Source of the DNA: Saccharothrix saharensis
Lineage (GTDB): Bacteria > Actinomycetota > Actinomycetes > Mycobacteriales > Pseudonocardiaceae
Direction: 5' to 3'
DNA length: 64,000 nt
Assembly (NCBI RefSeq): GCF_006716745.1
Contig: NZ_VFPP01000001.1
Location: 5,343,386-5,407,385 of the forward strand
A model generated the notes under the pieces. That model was not told where the DNA came from and made no database searches. It saw only the letters and a list, made by a program, of their open reading frames with translations. Of the stretch, positions 7,839-15,398 are shown piece after piece. The translations under genes were made by a program, and so were the position numbers. How positions within the stretch are numbered: position 1 is the stretch's first letter; every line of letters starts with the position of its first letter.

Positions 7839-7964
7839 ATCTTCCGGAGACGCCAGCTACGGGCTACGACAGCGGCAACTCCGCAGGTCCATCGGGAGCG
7901 CTGGTCAATGTGGTTCGCGTAGGAGGCTGGGATTTAGTCGCCAGCGATTAACTTAGTTGACGAA

Positions 7965-7992
7965 GGCGAGCTAGTTCCGATCAGAGCTCGCC
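7965..7992 (-). terminator. Hairpin downstream of the pentapeptide-repeat gene
   Basis: GGCGAGCT (7965-7972) and AGCTCGCC (7985-7992) form a perfect 8-bp stem just past the leftward stop at 7999. No run of T follows on the minus strand, so it is a weak terminator candidate. Confidence 0.4.
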
Positions 7993-7998
7993 GGACAC

Positions 7999-9753
7999 TC
8001 ACTCACCGGCTGGCATCAAGCCAGGTTGAGTGATCTCAGGAGCCTGATTCGCAGTCAAAAGATAATGCCAAGTACCTTCACGGTCTTCGATTGCTACATG
8101 GTCAGGCGAAGGCTGCCACCCGCTGGGCCATGACGAATAATTGATAGCTTGGTCGACGGGAGAGTGCAGGAGAGTCGCCCTGGTGAACTTGACGCGTTTG
8201 GAGAACGTTGCTCCATCGAATCGGACGCCTTGGGTGATTTTTACTTGCCTATTTGAATCGTCGTCGATAGTCTCCGCTTCGTTGAACTGCGGGCCCTCAA
8301 CGAATGTTGCTTCACCCATTATCGGCGTGTATGTCGCGCCCGCCTTGACCATCAGGGCGTGATTGATCTTCGTAAATGAGAAGCTTTCGTCAAACTTGGC
8401 ATTGTTGAACTCGACATCTTCCCTGAACTCTGCCTCGTTGAACCAGGCGTGCTTGGAGAATGTCGCGTTCCAGAACCTGGCGGCACCGGAGAACTTCGCG
8501 TTTTCGAATCGACCCCCACGAGCGAATGTTGCGCTCTCAAATCCGGCGTATCCTCCGAACGCTGCTTCTGTGAACCAGGTTTGACCGGTGAATAACGTAC
8601 GAACGAACCATGCATCTTCCCTGAATAAGGCTTTATCGAAGGATGAGTCCTTCATAAATGTCGCATCCTCGAGCCGGGCGGCCCTAGTGAACCTCGCGGC
8701 ATCAAATACGGCCGTCTCAGTGAATGTTGCACCAACGAACCGGGCATCTGCAGTAAACTGCGCGTCATTGAATGAAGCGGGCGCGGTGAATTTTGCGCCA
8801 CTAAACGAGACGTTCCCGGTAAAACTTGCCCTGTTGAATCGGGCCTCTCCGACGAAGATGGAATTTTGGAATACTCCATTGCGAAGCTTGCCATTATTCA
8901 TGTCCCAGTCGATGAGGACTGCAGCGGTAAGATCGAGATCGACATCGGCCCAGAAGGTCGCTGTGGGGCTATCCGGGTCGTTTCCAATGTATAAATGGGC
9001 GGTGAGGATGCGTTGAGCGGTTAGCCTGACTTCCCGTTCTTGAACTTGTTCGCGGTGCTCGTCGCGTGCGGCCCGGTCAGCATCGGCGTCGAGCGAGCCC
9101 GCAGGGAGGTCGAACGGGGTGCGGAGGTAAGCGCAGAGCACGTTGGCCACGGTCTGGCGCAGGGCCGGATTATCGGGGTGGTCCTGTGCGAGGCGTTCCA
9201 GTGCGTACAGGCCGCCGTGGCGTACCGGTGCCTTGTCCGACCCGAGCTGTTCCACCGACTTCGCGTACAGGTCGGTGATGCGGCGGGCTTCGGCGTCGCG
9301 TTCGGTTGTGGCTGCGACGCGTTCAGCGTGCAGGCGAGTGTGCTCGGCGGTCTCACGTTGCAGTTCGAAGGCGCGGGTGACGTCGGCCTGGTCGCGTTCC
9401 TTCTGTACCAGTCCGATCTCGGTGGCGTGTTGTCGTCGCCATGCCAGGTACAGCGCGAAGATTCCGCCTCCGCCTACTCCGATGCTCAACCCGGTGCGTA
9501 GTGCGTTGAACCGCGCGTTCACCAGCTCCGCGCCGGACAGACCCGCGGTTCCTGCCCACCACAGCGCCACCACGAGGCCGATCGTCGCCGTGGCGATCAG
9601 GGCCGCCACGGTCGCGATCACTCTGCGCGGCATCGGCTCCAGCGGCGTGCGCGGCGTGGTTGGTGTCGGCAGTGGCACGGGTGAGTGGTTGGCGGACTGC
9701 TCTCTGGGTGCGGGACGGGGGAGCGGCGCGGGAGCTGGGCGGTCCTCGGGCAT
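7999..9753 (-). CDS. Membrane-anchored pentapeptide-repeat protein
   Basis: The 584-residue protein starts with a proline-rich segment of about 40 residues. Two membrane helices follow (about 44-68 and 85-105), then a charged coiled-coil-like linker and the segment SVEQLGSDKAPVRHGGLYALE, common in actinobacterial pentapeptide-repeat proteins. From about residue 285 to 530 there are around 25 consecutive pentapeptide units with Phe at the centre (AxFxx: ARFNRASFTGNVSFSGAKF and so on), which fold as a right-handed four-sided beta helix. The repeat half is AT-richer than the rest of the window. Members with this layout are abundant in actinobacteria but uncharacterised, and DNA-gyrase protection by Qnr-type relatives cannot be assumed. 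An alternative start exists at residue 41 (9633). It is cargo of the element. Confidence 0.8.
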   Translation of the reverse strand: MPEDRPAPAPLPRPAPREQSANHSPVPLPTPTTPRTPLEPMPRRVIATVAALIATATIGLVVALWWAGTAGLSGAELVNARFNALRTGLSIGVGGGGIFALYLAWRRQHATEIGLVQKERDQADVTRAFELQRETAEHTRLHAERVAATTERDAEARRITDLYAKSVEQLGSDKAPVRHGGLYALERLAQDHPDNPALRQTVANVLCAYLRTPFDLPAGSLDADADRAARDEHREQVQEREVRLTAQRILTAHLYIGNDPDSPTATFWADVDLDLTAAVLIDWDMNNGKLRNGVFQNSIFVGEARFNRASFTGNVSFSGAKFTAPASFNDAQFTADARFVGATFTETAVFDAARFTRAARLEDATFMKDSSFDKALFREDAWFVRTLFTGQTWFTEAAFGGYAGFESATFARGGRFENAKFSGAARFWNATFSKHAWFNEAEFREDVEFNNAKFDESFSFTKINHALMVKAGATYTPIMGEATFVEGPQFNEAETIDDDSNRQVKITQGVRFDGATFSKRVKFTRATLLHSPVDQAINYSSWPSGWQPSPDHVAIEDREGTWHYLLTANQAPEITQPGLMPAGE

Positions 9754-9841
9754 GCCCGGATCATCGTTGGTCGACGTGGCTGTGTTCCGAAGGCACGCCA
9801 GTGGGCCGGACGGCTCGCTGTGGACGGGGTCGCGGTGGACG

Positions 9842-9917
9842 CTGTGCCGAGGGTGTGCCGAAGTGGCTGTGCCGAGAGCTGTAAGCGCTGGTCAGGTGTG
9901 GTTCGGGCGGGACTCTG
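9842..9917. repeat. Internal copy of the element's right-end flank
   Basis: These 76 bp match 13181-13256, the sequence immediately left of attR, with five mismatches; the last 44 bp are identical and end in ...GGGACTCTG. Identity stops where the tRNA-Tyr sequence starts in the other copy. What follows here (GGGATCAGTCGCC) still resembles the tRNA sequence TAAATCCGTCGCG. This may be the right end of an older inner element with a decayed att site. A duplicated promoter region is the alternative, because both copies lie upstream of leftward genes. Confidence 0.65.
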
Positions 9918-10079
9918 GGGATCAGTCGCCAGCCGGACTGAGCTGATTCGGCGGAGCGGCACACGCTTGGCGGTCCATGCGTGGCCGTCTGGGATCGGTT
10001 ATCGAAGTTGCCGATCCTGGAAGAGGATTCGCTCCCGCAGGGATAGGAACTCGCCAGGCACTGCCATTGAGGCGGCGGG

Positions 10080-12392
10080 TCAGTCATGGCCGCTTGTCAT
10101 GGCATCAAGAATCGAGCGGATCGTTCTGGTCAGGTGATGGTCGGGGCCCAATACCTGTTCGGCATCGACCAGTACCGCCTCGTACAGCGGGATCGCCCGC
10201 TCCAGATCACCCGCCGACTCGTAGGCGCCGGCCAGGTTGTGGCGTGAGGCCAGTGTGCTCGGGTGGTCGGGGCCCAGCACCCGCTGTCGATCGGCCAGCA
10301 CCGCCTCGTACAGCGGGATCGCCCGCCCCAGATCACCCGCTGCGTGGTAGGCGTAGGCCAGGTTGTTGCGTGAGATCAGTGTGCTCGGGTGGTCGGTGCC
10401 CAGCACCCGCTCGTAGTCCGCAAGAGTCTCCTCATGCAGCGGGATCGCCCGCTCCAGATCACCCGCCGACTCGTAGGCGCCGGCCAGGTTGTGGCGTGAG
10501 GCCAGTGTGCTCGGGTGGTCGGGGCCCAGCACCCGCTGTCGATCGGCCAGCACCGCCTCGTACAGCGGGATCGCCCGCTCCAGATCACCCGCCGACTCGT
10601 AGGCGCTGGCCAGGTTGTGGCGTGAGGTCAGCGTGTCCGGGTGGTCGGGGTCCAGCAGCCACTGTCGATCGGCCAGCACCGCCTCGTGCAGCGGGATCGC
10701 CCGCTCCAGATCACCCGCCGACTCGTAGGCGCCAGCCAGGTTGTTGCGTGAGATCAGTGAGTCCGGGTGGTCGGGGCCCAGCACCCGCTCGACATCGGCT
10801 AGCACCGCCTCGAATAGCGGGATCGCCCGCCCCAGATCACCCGCTGCGTGGTAGGCGTAGGCCAGGTTGTTGCGTGAGGCCAGTGTGCTCGGGTGGTCGG
10901 GGCCCAGCACCCGCTCGACATCGGCTAGCACCGCCTCGTACAGCGGGATCGCCCGCCCCAGATCACCCGCCGACTCGTAGGCGCCGGCCAGGTTGTGGCG
11001 TGAGGCCAGCGTGTCCGGGTGGTCAGGCCCCCGGAGGCGCTGGTGGCTATGGGCGGCGCGGGTGTGCAGTGTGATGGCCGTGGTGGTGTCGCCCTGGCCG
11101 TCGAGATAGACGCCGAGGTCGTTGGCGAGGCGACAGAGCGGTTCGGTGTCGGTATCGGGGTGGGTGTGGTCGAGCAGTGCCCGCGCGTGGGGCAGGACCG
11201 TCTGGAAGACGGGCCAGTCGGCGGGTAGGCGGGGGTCTGTTCCGGTGAGGGCGGTGGTGAGGGCGGTGGCGGTGGTGTCGCGGGCGTGGGCGATGTCCGT
11301 GGGTTGGCGGTGGGGATCGGTGGGGTCGGGGGTGCGGGTGAGTGCTTGGACGAGGCGGTGCACGCCGATGGTGTCGCCGGTGAGGGTGATCATGCTGTAA
11401 GCGGCCAGCCGGCCCAGCGCCTCCGACAGGTCCGGCTCGTCGAACACGCCCGCGAGCAGGGTGCGGGGGATGGCGTCGGGGGCGTACCAGGCCAGGTGCC
11501 GCAGCACCCGCCCGGCCAGGGGTGTGTCGGCGAGGCGGTCCAGGGTGACGTGCCAGACCCTGGCCATGGTGCGTTGGGCGTCTCCGCCCTCCGCCGTCGC
11601 GGTGAACATCCGGGCCGGGTACCGCCTCAGCAGGTCCAGGTAGGCGAGCGGGGTGATGCGGTTCTGGGCGAGGTAGGCGCCCGCCTGCTCGATCGCCAGC
11701 GGCAGCCACCCCAGCTCTTCGCACAGCCGGTCGGCGTCGGTCAGGTCCGCGTCGGGTCGTTCCGCGCGCACGATGCGGGTCAGCAGCTCCACGGCCTCCT
11801 CGGCGGGCAGCACGTCCAGCGGGATCGTGGCAATACCCTGCCAGCCGGTGCCCTGGCGTGAGGTGATCACGATGGTGCCGGTCCGGACCCGTTCCATCAG
11901 CCCCGCCGCATCGGCGGGCGTGGTTAGGTTGTCCAGCACGAGCAGCCACCGGTCATGAGTGGCCAGCCACCGCACGCCCAGTTCGGTGCGCTGCTCCAGC
12001 GGCGCACTCGCAACCTGCGGAGCGAGGGTTGTCGCCAGGTCGGCCAGGCCGGTGTCGATCGCGGACGGGGAGTCCGCGGTGATCCACCAGACCGGTGTGT
12101 AGCGGTCGGTGTGCAGGTGGGCGAAGCGGGCGGCCAGGGCGCTCTTGCCGACCCCGCCCAACCCGTGGACCGTGACCACCACGGCGCGCCCCGAACCCGC
12201 CACCGCCGCGTCCAGACGTTCCAACTCGTTCGTTCGCCCTACGAACAGTTCCGAGCCGGCCGGAATCCTGTCCAGCCCAGGCGTCGCGGGGATCGACTCC
12301 ATGGCGGGCACACCCGGTCCACCGACCACCAGATCGCCCTGCACCAGGGTGCCTTGCAGGGCACCGATCGTGGTCCCGCCTGCACCGGTCAC
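10080..12392 (-). CDS. STAND NTPase: NB-ARC domain with seven TPR repeats
   Basis: This 770-residue signalling NTPase carries Walker A HGLGGVGKS at 76-84, Walker B RWLLVLDNL, the sensor TIVITSRQG, a GLPL-like LGWLPLAIEQAGAYL and an MHD-like VHRLVQAL, which together define an NB-ARC/STAND module of about residues 45-375. A linker leads to seven 42-residue kinesin-light-chain-type TPR units (455-748). The N-terminus (TGAGGTTIGALQGTLVQGDL) is a short glycine-rich segment rather than an enzymatic effector. Bacterial STAND proteins oligomerise on ligand binding and several act in phage defence or in regulation. It starts at GTG 12392; no upstream start is available in frame. A small membrane protein gene lies 59 bp upstream and is probably in the same transcript. 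The actual trigger and output are unknown. Confidence 0.85.
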   Translation of the reverse strand: MTGAGGTTIGALQGTLVQGDLVVGGPGVPAMESIPATPGLDRIPAGSELFVGRTNELERLDAAVAGSGRAVVVTVHGLGGVGKSALAARFAHLHTDRYTPVWWITADSPSAIDTGLADLATTLAPQVASAPLEQRTELGVRWLATHDRWLLVLDNLTTPADAAGLMERVRTGTIVITSRQGTGWQGIATIPLDVLPAEEAVELLTRIVRAERPDADLTDADRLCEELGWLPLAIEQAGAYLAQNRITPLAYLDLLRRYPARMFTATAEGGDAQRTMARVWHVTLDRLADTPLAGRVLRHLAWYAPDAIPRTLLAGVFDEPDLSEALGRLAAYSMITLTGDTIGVHRLVQALTRTPDPTDPHRQPTDIAHARDTTATALTTALTGTDPRLPADWPVFQTVLPHARALLDHTHPDTDTEPLCRLANDLGVYLDGQGDTTTAITLHTRAAHSHQRLRGPDHPDTLASRHNLAGAYESAGDLGRAIPLYEAVLADVERVLGPDHPSTLASRNNLAYAYHAAGDLGRAIPLFEAVLADVERVLGPDHPDSLISRNNLAGAYESAGDLERAIPLHEAVLADRQWLLDPDHPDTLTSRHNLASAYESAGDLERAIPLYEAVLADRQRVLGPDHPSTLASRHNLAGAYESAGDLERAIPLHEETLADYERVLGTDHPSTLISRNNLAYAYHAAGDLGRAIPLYEAVLADRQRVLGPDHPSTLASRHNLAGAYESAGDLERAIPLYEAVLVDAEQVLGPDHHLTRTIRSILDAMTSGHD
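10149..11030 (-). repeat. Seven 126-bp tandem repeats encoding TPR units
   Basis: Seven in-frame 126-bp units encode nearly identical 42-residue TPRs (consensus GPDHPSTLASRHNLAGAYES followed by AGDLERAIPLYEAVLADRQRVL). Units 2 and 6 carry the variant AYAYHAAGDLGR, while the others carry AGAYESAGDL or close. The near-identity at DNA level, including silent sites, indicates recent expansion or gene conversion. Confidence 0.9.
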
Positions 12393-12451
12393 GTTCCCGG
12401 TGACCGAGGCTGCTGGCGCGGCCGTGGTTGGTGCCGCCGACGTGGCGTGGC

Positions 12452-12841
12452 CTAAGGCCGCGTCGGCACCGGAGGGTCCGGAGGGCCACCCATCCGGTCG
12501 ATGTGCACTCCGGTCGTCGTCCCGGAGCCCGAGCCGCCGGTCACGCCGCCGTTGAGAATCACTCCACCGCCGGTGGCGGTCTGCGATGCCGGAGGCGGAG
12601 CTGCTTCCCGGGCAGTGTTGCGGTCACGTCCCTGGCGCAACGCCACCGCCAACGCCACGAACGCCACCACCAGTCCGCCGATACCGGCGATCCAGCTCAA
12701 CGCCTCCAGGACCGGCCGCAACGGATGCGTCTGGTCGGTCAGAAACACCGGCACGCCGAACCGCAGCACCGCCCACACCGCACCACCGCCGACCAGCGCG
12801 CCACCGGCCACCCACCAGGCACGGCTCCGACCGACCACCAC
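12452..12841 (-). CDS. Small membrane protein upstream of the STAND NTPase
   Basis: I chose GTG 12841 (129 residues, VVVGRSRAWWVAGGALVGG) because GAGGGGG lies 5 bases before it; the longest frame begins with TTG at 12862. Two hydrophobic segments (about residues 8-28 and 45-68) are followed by a proline/alanine linker and a glycine-rich tail GGVTGGSGSGTTTGVHI, which resembles the N-terminal segment of the downstream STAND protein. It is 59 bp upstream of that gene and on the same strand. It may be the membrane partner of the NTPase, an inference from pairing and the shared glycine-rich motif. Confidence 0.6.
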   Translation of the reverse strand: MVVGRSRAWWVAGGALVGGGAVWAVLRFGVPVFLTDQTHPLRPVLEALSWIAGIGGLVVAFVALAVALRQGRDRNTAREAAPPPASQTATGGGVILNGGVTGGSGSGTTTGVHIDRMGGPPDPPVPTRP

Positions 12842-13180
12842 GACAACCCCCTCAACCCACAAGGGCTACAACGCCCACGGACCGATACCCGATGATCGCA
12901 GTCTGCCCGCCCACCGCTACCGAAACCACGCGTGACCGCTATATCCGCTCGTCCACGACCGTCAGCGTCCATGGCTCAAGCCCATAGCTCAACGAACTTG
13001 ACGTCGATCCCTACCTGATCCTGGCCACTGCTGTGCACGTCCTGCCCTACCTACCTGTGCGCACCAGGGCGTACACCGACAGCGGTTGGCTCGTATCGCC
13101 GGATGCAGACTGGGCGGCCGGTGTTGTCCGCGCTCGCCTGGCGCTGTGGACGAGCGCCCGGAGAGGGCTCCAGCGGACGT

Positions 13181-13256
13181 CTGTGCCAAGCGTGTACCGA
13201 AGTGGCTGCGTCGAGAGCTGTAAGCGCTGGTCAGGTGTGGTTCGGGCGGGACTCTG
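13181..13256. repeat. Right-end flank of the element next to attR
   Basis: This second copy of the 76-bp repeat at 9842-9917 ends exactly at the junction with tRNA-Tyr sequence. The surrounding gap (12863-13253) shows no other gene. It probably includes element end sequence recognised during excision. Confidence 0.6.
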
Positions 13257-13303
13257 TAAATCCGTCGCGAAAGCTACAGAGGTTCGAATCCTCTACCCGC
13301 CAC
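13254..13303 (+). other. attR: 3' half of a tRNA-Tyr gene
   Basis: From CTGTAAATCC at 13254 the sequence reads as the 3' part of tRNA-Tyr. It has the anticodon loop with GTA, a long variable arm (GTCGCGAAAGCTAC), a T arm AGAGG-TTCGAAT-CCTCT and the acceptor strand ACCCGCC followed by A. Bases before 13254 do not form the 5' half of a tRNA and instead duplicate 9842-9917. A tRNA 3' half abutting mobile-element sequence is the standard footprint of tyrosine-recombinase integration. No CCA is encoded. A full tRNA-Tyr at attL, left of the window, is expected. Confidence 0.85.
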
Positions 13304-13313
13304 GCTCGTCGAG

Positions 13314-13357
13314 GACCCCTGCTTGCGGAATGCGCAAGCAGGGGTCTTCGCTCTTTT
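13314..13357 (+). terminator. Strong intrinsic terminator following the tRNA-Tyr 3' half
   Basis: GACCCCTGCTTGCG (13314-13327) pairs perfectly with 13333-13346 around a 5-base loop, followed by CTTCGCTCTTTTT (T-run 13353-13357). It is the original terminator of the chromosomal tRNA-Tyr gene, now left on the attR side. Confidence 0.9.
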
Positions 13358-13500
13358 TCACCGGGGATGCAACCCCCGGACCCCCGTTCGTAGGGGGTCG
13401 AGTCGGGAGGATCGGTTCCGCGGCCCGTTCGTCCGGATGCGGGTCGGGGTCCGCCGTGAGGGTCGGTGGTCGTGGGCGAGTGGGTGGCCCAGGCGTAGGT

Positions 13501-13544
13501 GAGGCCGGCGCGCAAGCGCTTCCTCTCGCTTGCGTGCCGGCCTC
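13501..13544 (-). terminator. 18-bp stem hairpin
   Basis: GAGGCCGGCGCGCAAGCG (13501-13518) and its complement at 13527-13544 form an 18-bp stem with one G-T wobble and an 8-base loop. It lies past the stop of the leftward gene at 13583 and before the attR terminator, so it likely ends that leftward transcript. Confidence 0.7.
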
Positions 13545-13582
13545 GTGTGCAGCATAACCCATATCGAACGCCTGTTCGAGGG

Positions 13583-13825
13583 CTAAGCGATCGCGGCTCG
13601 GCCCTCTTCCGTCAGCACCGCGTCCGTGCGTTCGTCCAGACCCACCGCCCGCCGCGCCCGCAGCAGCCCCGCGTGCACGAGGTCGTGCGTGACCATCTGG
13701 TCGCAGCACGGCAACCCGTCCACGTACAGGTCCGGCTCGCGTCCCCCGGTCAGCTGAGCCCTACCTGCGGCAACGGCACGGAGCATGGCTTTCGCCCGCC
13801 CGGACAGCTCCTTCGCGACGTTCAT
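13583..13825 (-). CDS. Small hypothetical protein
   Basis: I chose ATG at 13823-13825 because GAGGGGG precedes it by 6 bases; the open frame continues upstream to 13864. The 80-residue product begins MNVAKELSGRAKAMLRAVAA and has a LYVDGLPCCDQMVTHDLVHA core and an acidic end. The pattern (helical start, 'DLVHAGLLRARR', 'VLTEEGRAAI') resembles a small winged-helix fold ending in 'LTxxGxxAL', as in many actinobacterial hypothetical proteins. It is the first chromosomal gene past the element. Confidence 0.6.
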   Translation of the reverse strand: MNVAKELSGRAKAMLRAVAAGRAQLTGGREPDLYVDGLPCCDQMVTHDLVHAGLLRARRAVGLDERTDAVLTEEGRAAIA

Positions 13826-14092
13826 GGCGACCCCCTCGCCCATCCTTCTCGCCTGCTTCCTCACCTTGTAGGAGGTCTGGACCTGTACTTCGAGTACCCC
13901 TCACGAACAAGTTCACTCGGGTGGACGAGGCCGCTCCCACTGTCCCCCCGTGCGCCGTTCGGACGGCGGCGCCACGCCGACCGGTTGCTCCGATCGGCCC
14001 AGCCGAACTGCCCGCGACCGGCCGGCGCTCCGATCGACCCGTTGTCGCCCGCTGGTCCGAGTGGGGCCGGTGGGGCGTCGAGACTGGAACAC

Positions 14093-14572
14093 ATGAGCGA
14101 AATCCTCATCGCCCTCGCCGCACTCGCGACCGGTGTCGCCCTCGGCCTGGTGGCCCGGTCCTCGCGGCGGCACGTGCCCGTGCGCGCGGACGAGCGCGAA
14201 CTGCTCCACGCCGCCGACGACCTGGAGTACGGCCTGAACACCGTGCTCGACTTCGGCCCGCTGTCGCTGTCCGAGCTCGCGGCGGTGGACCTGCCGGCGA
14301 AGCTCGACCGGGTCGCGCTGACCGGTGAGGTGTCGGGCGCGGCCCTGGCCACGTTGAAGTCGTGCACCGACCGGATCGCCCTGCACCCCTACCCCGAGCA
14401 GCGCGACCTGCTCGGCGCGGTCCGCGAGGACGAGGCCGCGGTGTGGCTGGCGCTGCGCGACGCGATCGGCAGCGGAGCGGCGCAGCACGTGGCCGCCACG
14501 AGGGCCCGCCAGGTGCTGGACGAGATCCGCGGCGGCCTGCGGCACGAGCGCGGGGAGCTGGCGAAGGTCTAA
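14093..14572 (+). CDS. Single-pass membrane hypothetical protein
   Basis: ATG 14093 gives 159 residues beginning MSEILIALAALATGVALGLV, an N-terminal membrane anchor. A basic stop-transfer (ARSSRRHVPVRADER) and an alpha-helical cytoplasmic domain follow. Upstream frame sequence (13499-14092) is low-quality shadow and overlaps the attR-side hairpins, so I did not include it. The 3' end overlaps the convergent acetyltransferase stop by 4 bp. No family is recognised. Confidence 0.65.
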   Translation: MSEILIALAALATGVALGLVARSSRRHVPVRADERELLHAADDLEYGLNTVLDFGPLSLSELAAVDLPAKLDRVALTGEVSGAALATLKSCTDRIALHPYPEQRDLLGAVREDEAAVWLALRDAIGSGAAQHVAATRARQVLDEIRGGLRHERGELAKV

Positions 14573-15360
14573 CGGGCGGGCCGTCGCTGCCAGGTGGTCC
14601 ACAGCGGCCGGTAGCCGTGGGAGTACCAGAACGGCGTCGACAGCGGGTTGGGCAGGGCGTGGTGCAGCAGCGTCACGCCGACACCCGCCTCGTCCAGCAC
14701 CGAGTGCGCGTGGTCGACCAGCGCCGCGCCGACGCCTTGGCCGCGCGAGTCCGCCCGCACGCCCAGCAGCCCGATGTAGGCCACCGGCCGCACGGACGTC
14801 CACGAGGCGATCCAGTCCGAGTGCCCCGGCAGGTCGCAGTACAGGAACCCGACGGCTTCGCCGCCGCGCTCGGCCAACCACCCGCACGGCTCGGGCCGCT
14901 CCAGCAGCGACGCGATGTGCTCGCGCAGCCGCGCCGCGCTGGACGGCCGCGCGGTCACCATGCCGAACAGGCTGTCGAACCGCATCGTCTCCAGGTGCAG
15001 CTCGACGGCGACGTCCAGGTCCTCCGCCGCCAGCGGCCGGATACCCACCGCCGAACGACCCGCGCGCCCGCGACCGGGCAGCCGCGCCGCGACCACCACC
15101 ATCGGCGCGAAACCACGCCGCGACAGCACGTCCGCGGCCTCCACGGCACGGCTGGGCACGGTCACCACCGCGGCCGTCTCGGGGTCGCCCTCGCCGGTCA
15201 ACGGCCACCGGCGCAGCAGGTCCTCCAGGTCCGCCCCGGGGTGCCAGTGCAGCGAGTGCGTGCGCAACGCGATCCACGAGGCGTTCAGGTCGTCCTCCGG
15301 CAGCTCGGAGAACGAGTACGGGTCGTCGGCGGGAGCGATGTCGGGCAGCAACGGGTCCAC
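14569..15360 (-). CDS. GNAT family N-acetyltransferase
   Basis: The 263-residue protein has an extra N-terminal region of about 100 residues and a GNAT domain from about residue 105. Motif A is clear: YIGLLGVRADSRGQGVGAAL with the acetyl-CoA-binding R/Q-GxGxG/A loop near 206-212. Motif B follows (ALPNPLSTPFWYSHGYRPLW). The acceptor substrate is unknown. It is transcribed divergently from the PhzF-type gene, only 38 bp apart, so the promoters overlap, and it converges on the small membrane protein gene. Confidence 0.85.
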   Translation of the reverse strand: MDPLLPDIAPADDPYSFSELPEDDLNASWIALRTHSLHWHPGADLEDLLRRWPLTGEGDPETAAVVTVPSRAVEAADVLSRRGFAPMVVVAARLPGRGRAGRSAVGIRPLAAEDLDVAVELHLETMRFDSLFGMVTARPSSAARLREHIASLLERPEPCGWLAERGGEAVGFLYCDLPGHSDWIASWTSVRPVAYIGLLGVRADSRGQGVGAALVDHAHSVLDEAGVGVTLLHHALPNPLSTPFWYSHGYRPLWTTWQRRPAR

Positions 15361-15398
15361 ACCTGCCAGCTAACCGGTTCCGGACGTACATTGCCGCC

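Larger units (their letters stand above)
1..13303. mobile_element. AICE-type integrative element (right part), integrated in a tRNA-Tyr gene
   Basis: The stretch carries the hallmarks of an actinomycete integrative and conjugative element: an FtsK/TraB-type translocase, an operon of small membrane transfer genes, a GntR-family repressor divergent from it, and variable cargo. It stops at a truncated copy of the 3' half of tRNA-Tyr (13254-13303), which has no 5' half next to it and is therefore best read as attR. Chromosomal genes follow. Parts of it, notably about 7.0-9.0 kb, are visibly more AT-rich than the flanking genes. No integrase, excisionase or Rep gene is visible, so the left boundary and the intact tRNA-Tyr must lie upstream of base 1. 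SLP1 of Streptomyces is a known AICE that also uses tRNA-Tyr. Confidence 0.85.

Noticed and set aside
10149..11030. Regularly spaced repeats resembling a CRISPR or satellite array
   Set aside because: The 126-bp units are in-frame TPR coding repeats without unique spacers.
9977..11074. Rightward 365-residue frame with Pro/Arg repeats (RRRRPGCGVRPVCSGGRGPA type)
   Set aside because: It is the antisense image of the 126-bp TPR repeats of the STAND gene; its periodicity comes from them.
13254..13303. A complete functional tRNA-Tyr gene
   Set aside because: No 5' half (acceptor 5' strand, D arm, 5' anticodon stem) is present before 13254; the bases there duplicate element sequence.
13499..14092. 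Long N-terminal extension of the small membrane protein starting at 14093
   Set aside because: It would run through a terminator hairpin and a leftward gene. A membrane-anchor start with normal composition begins at 14093.
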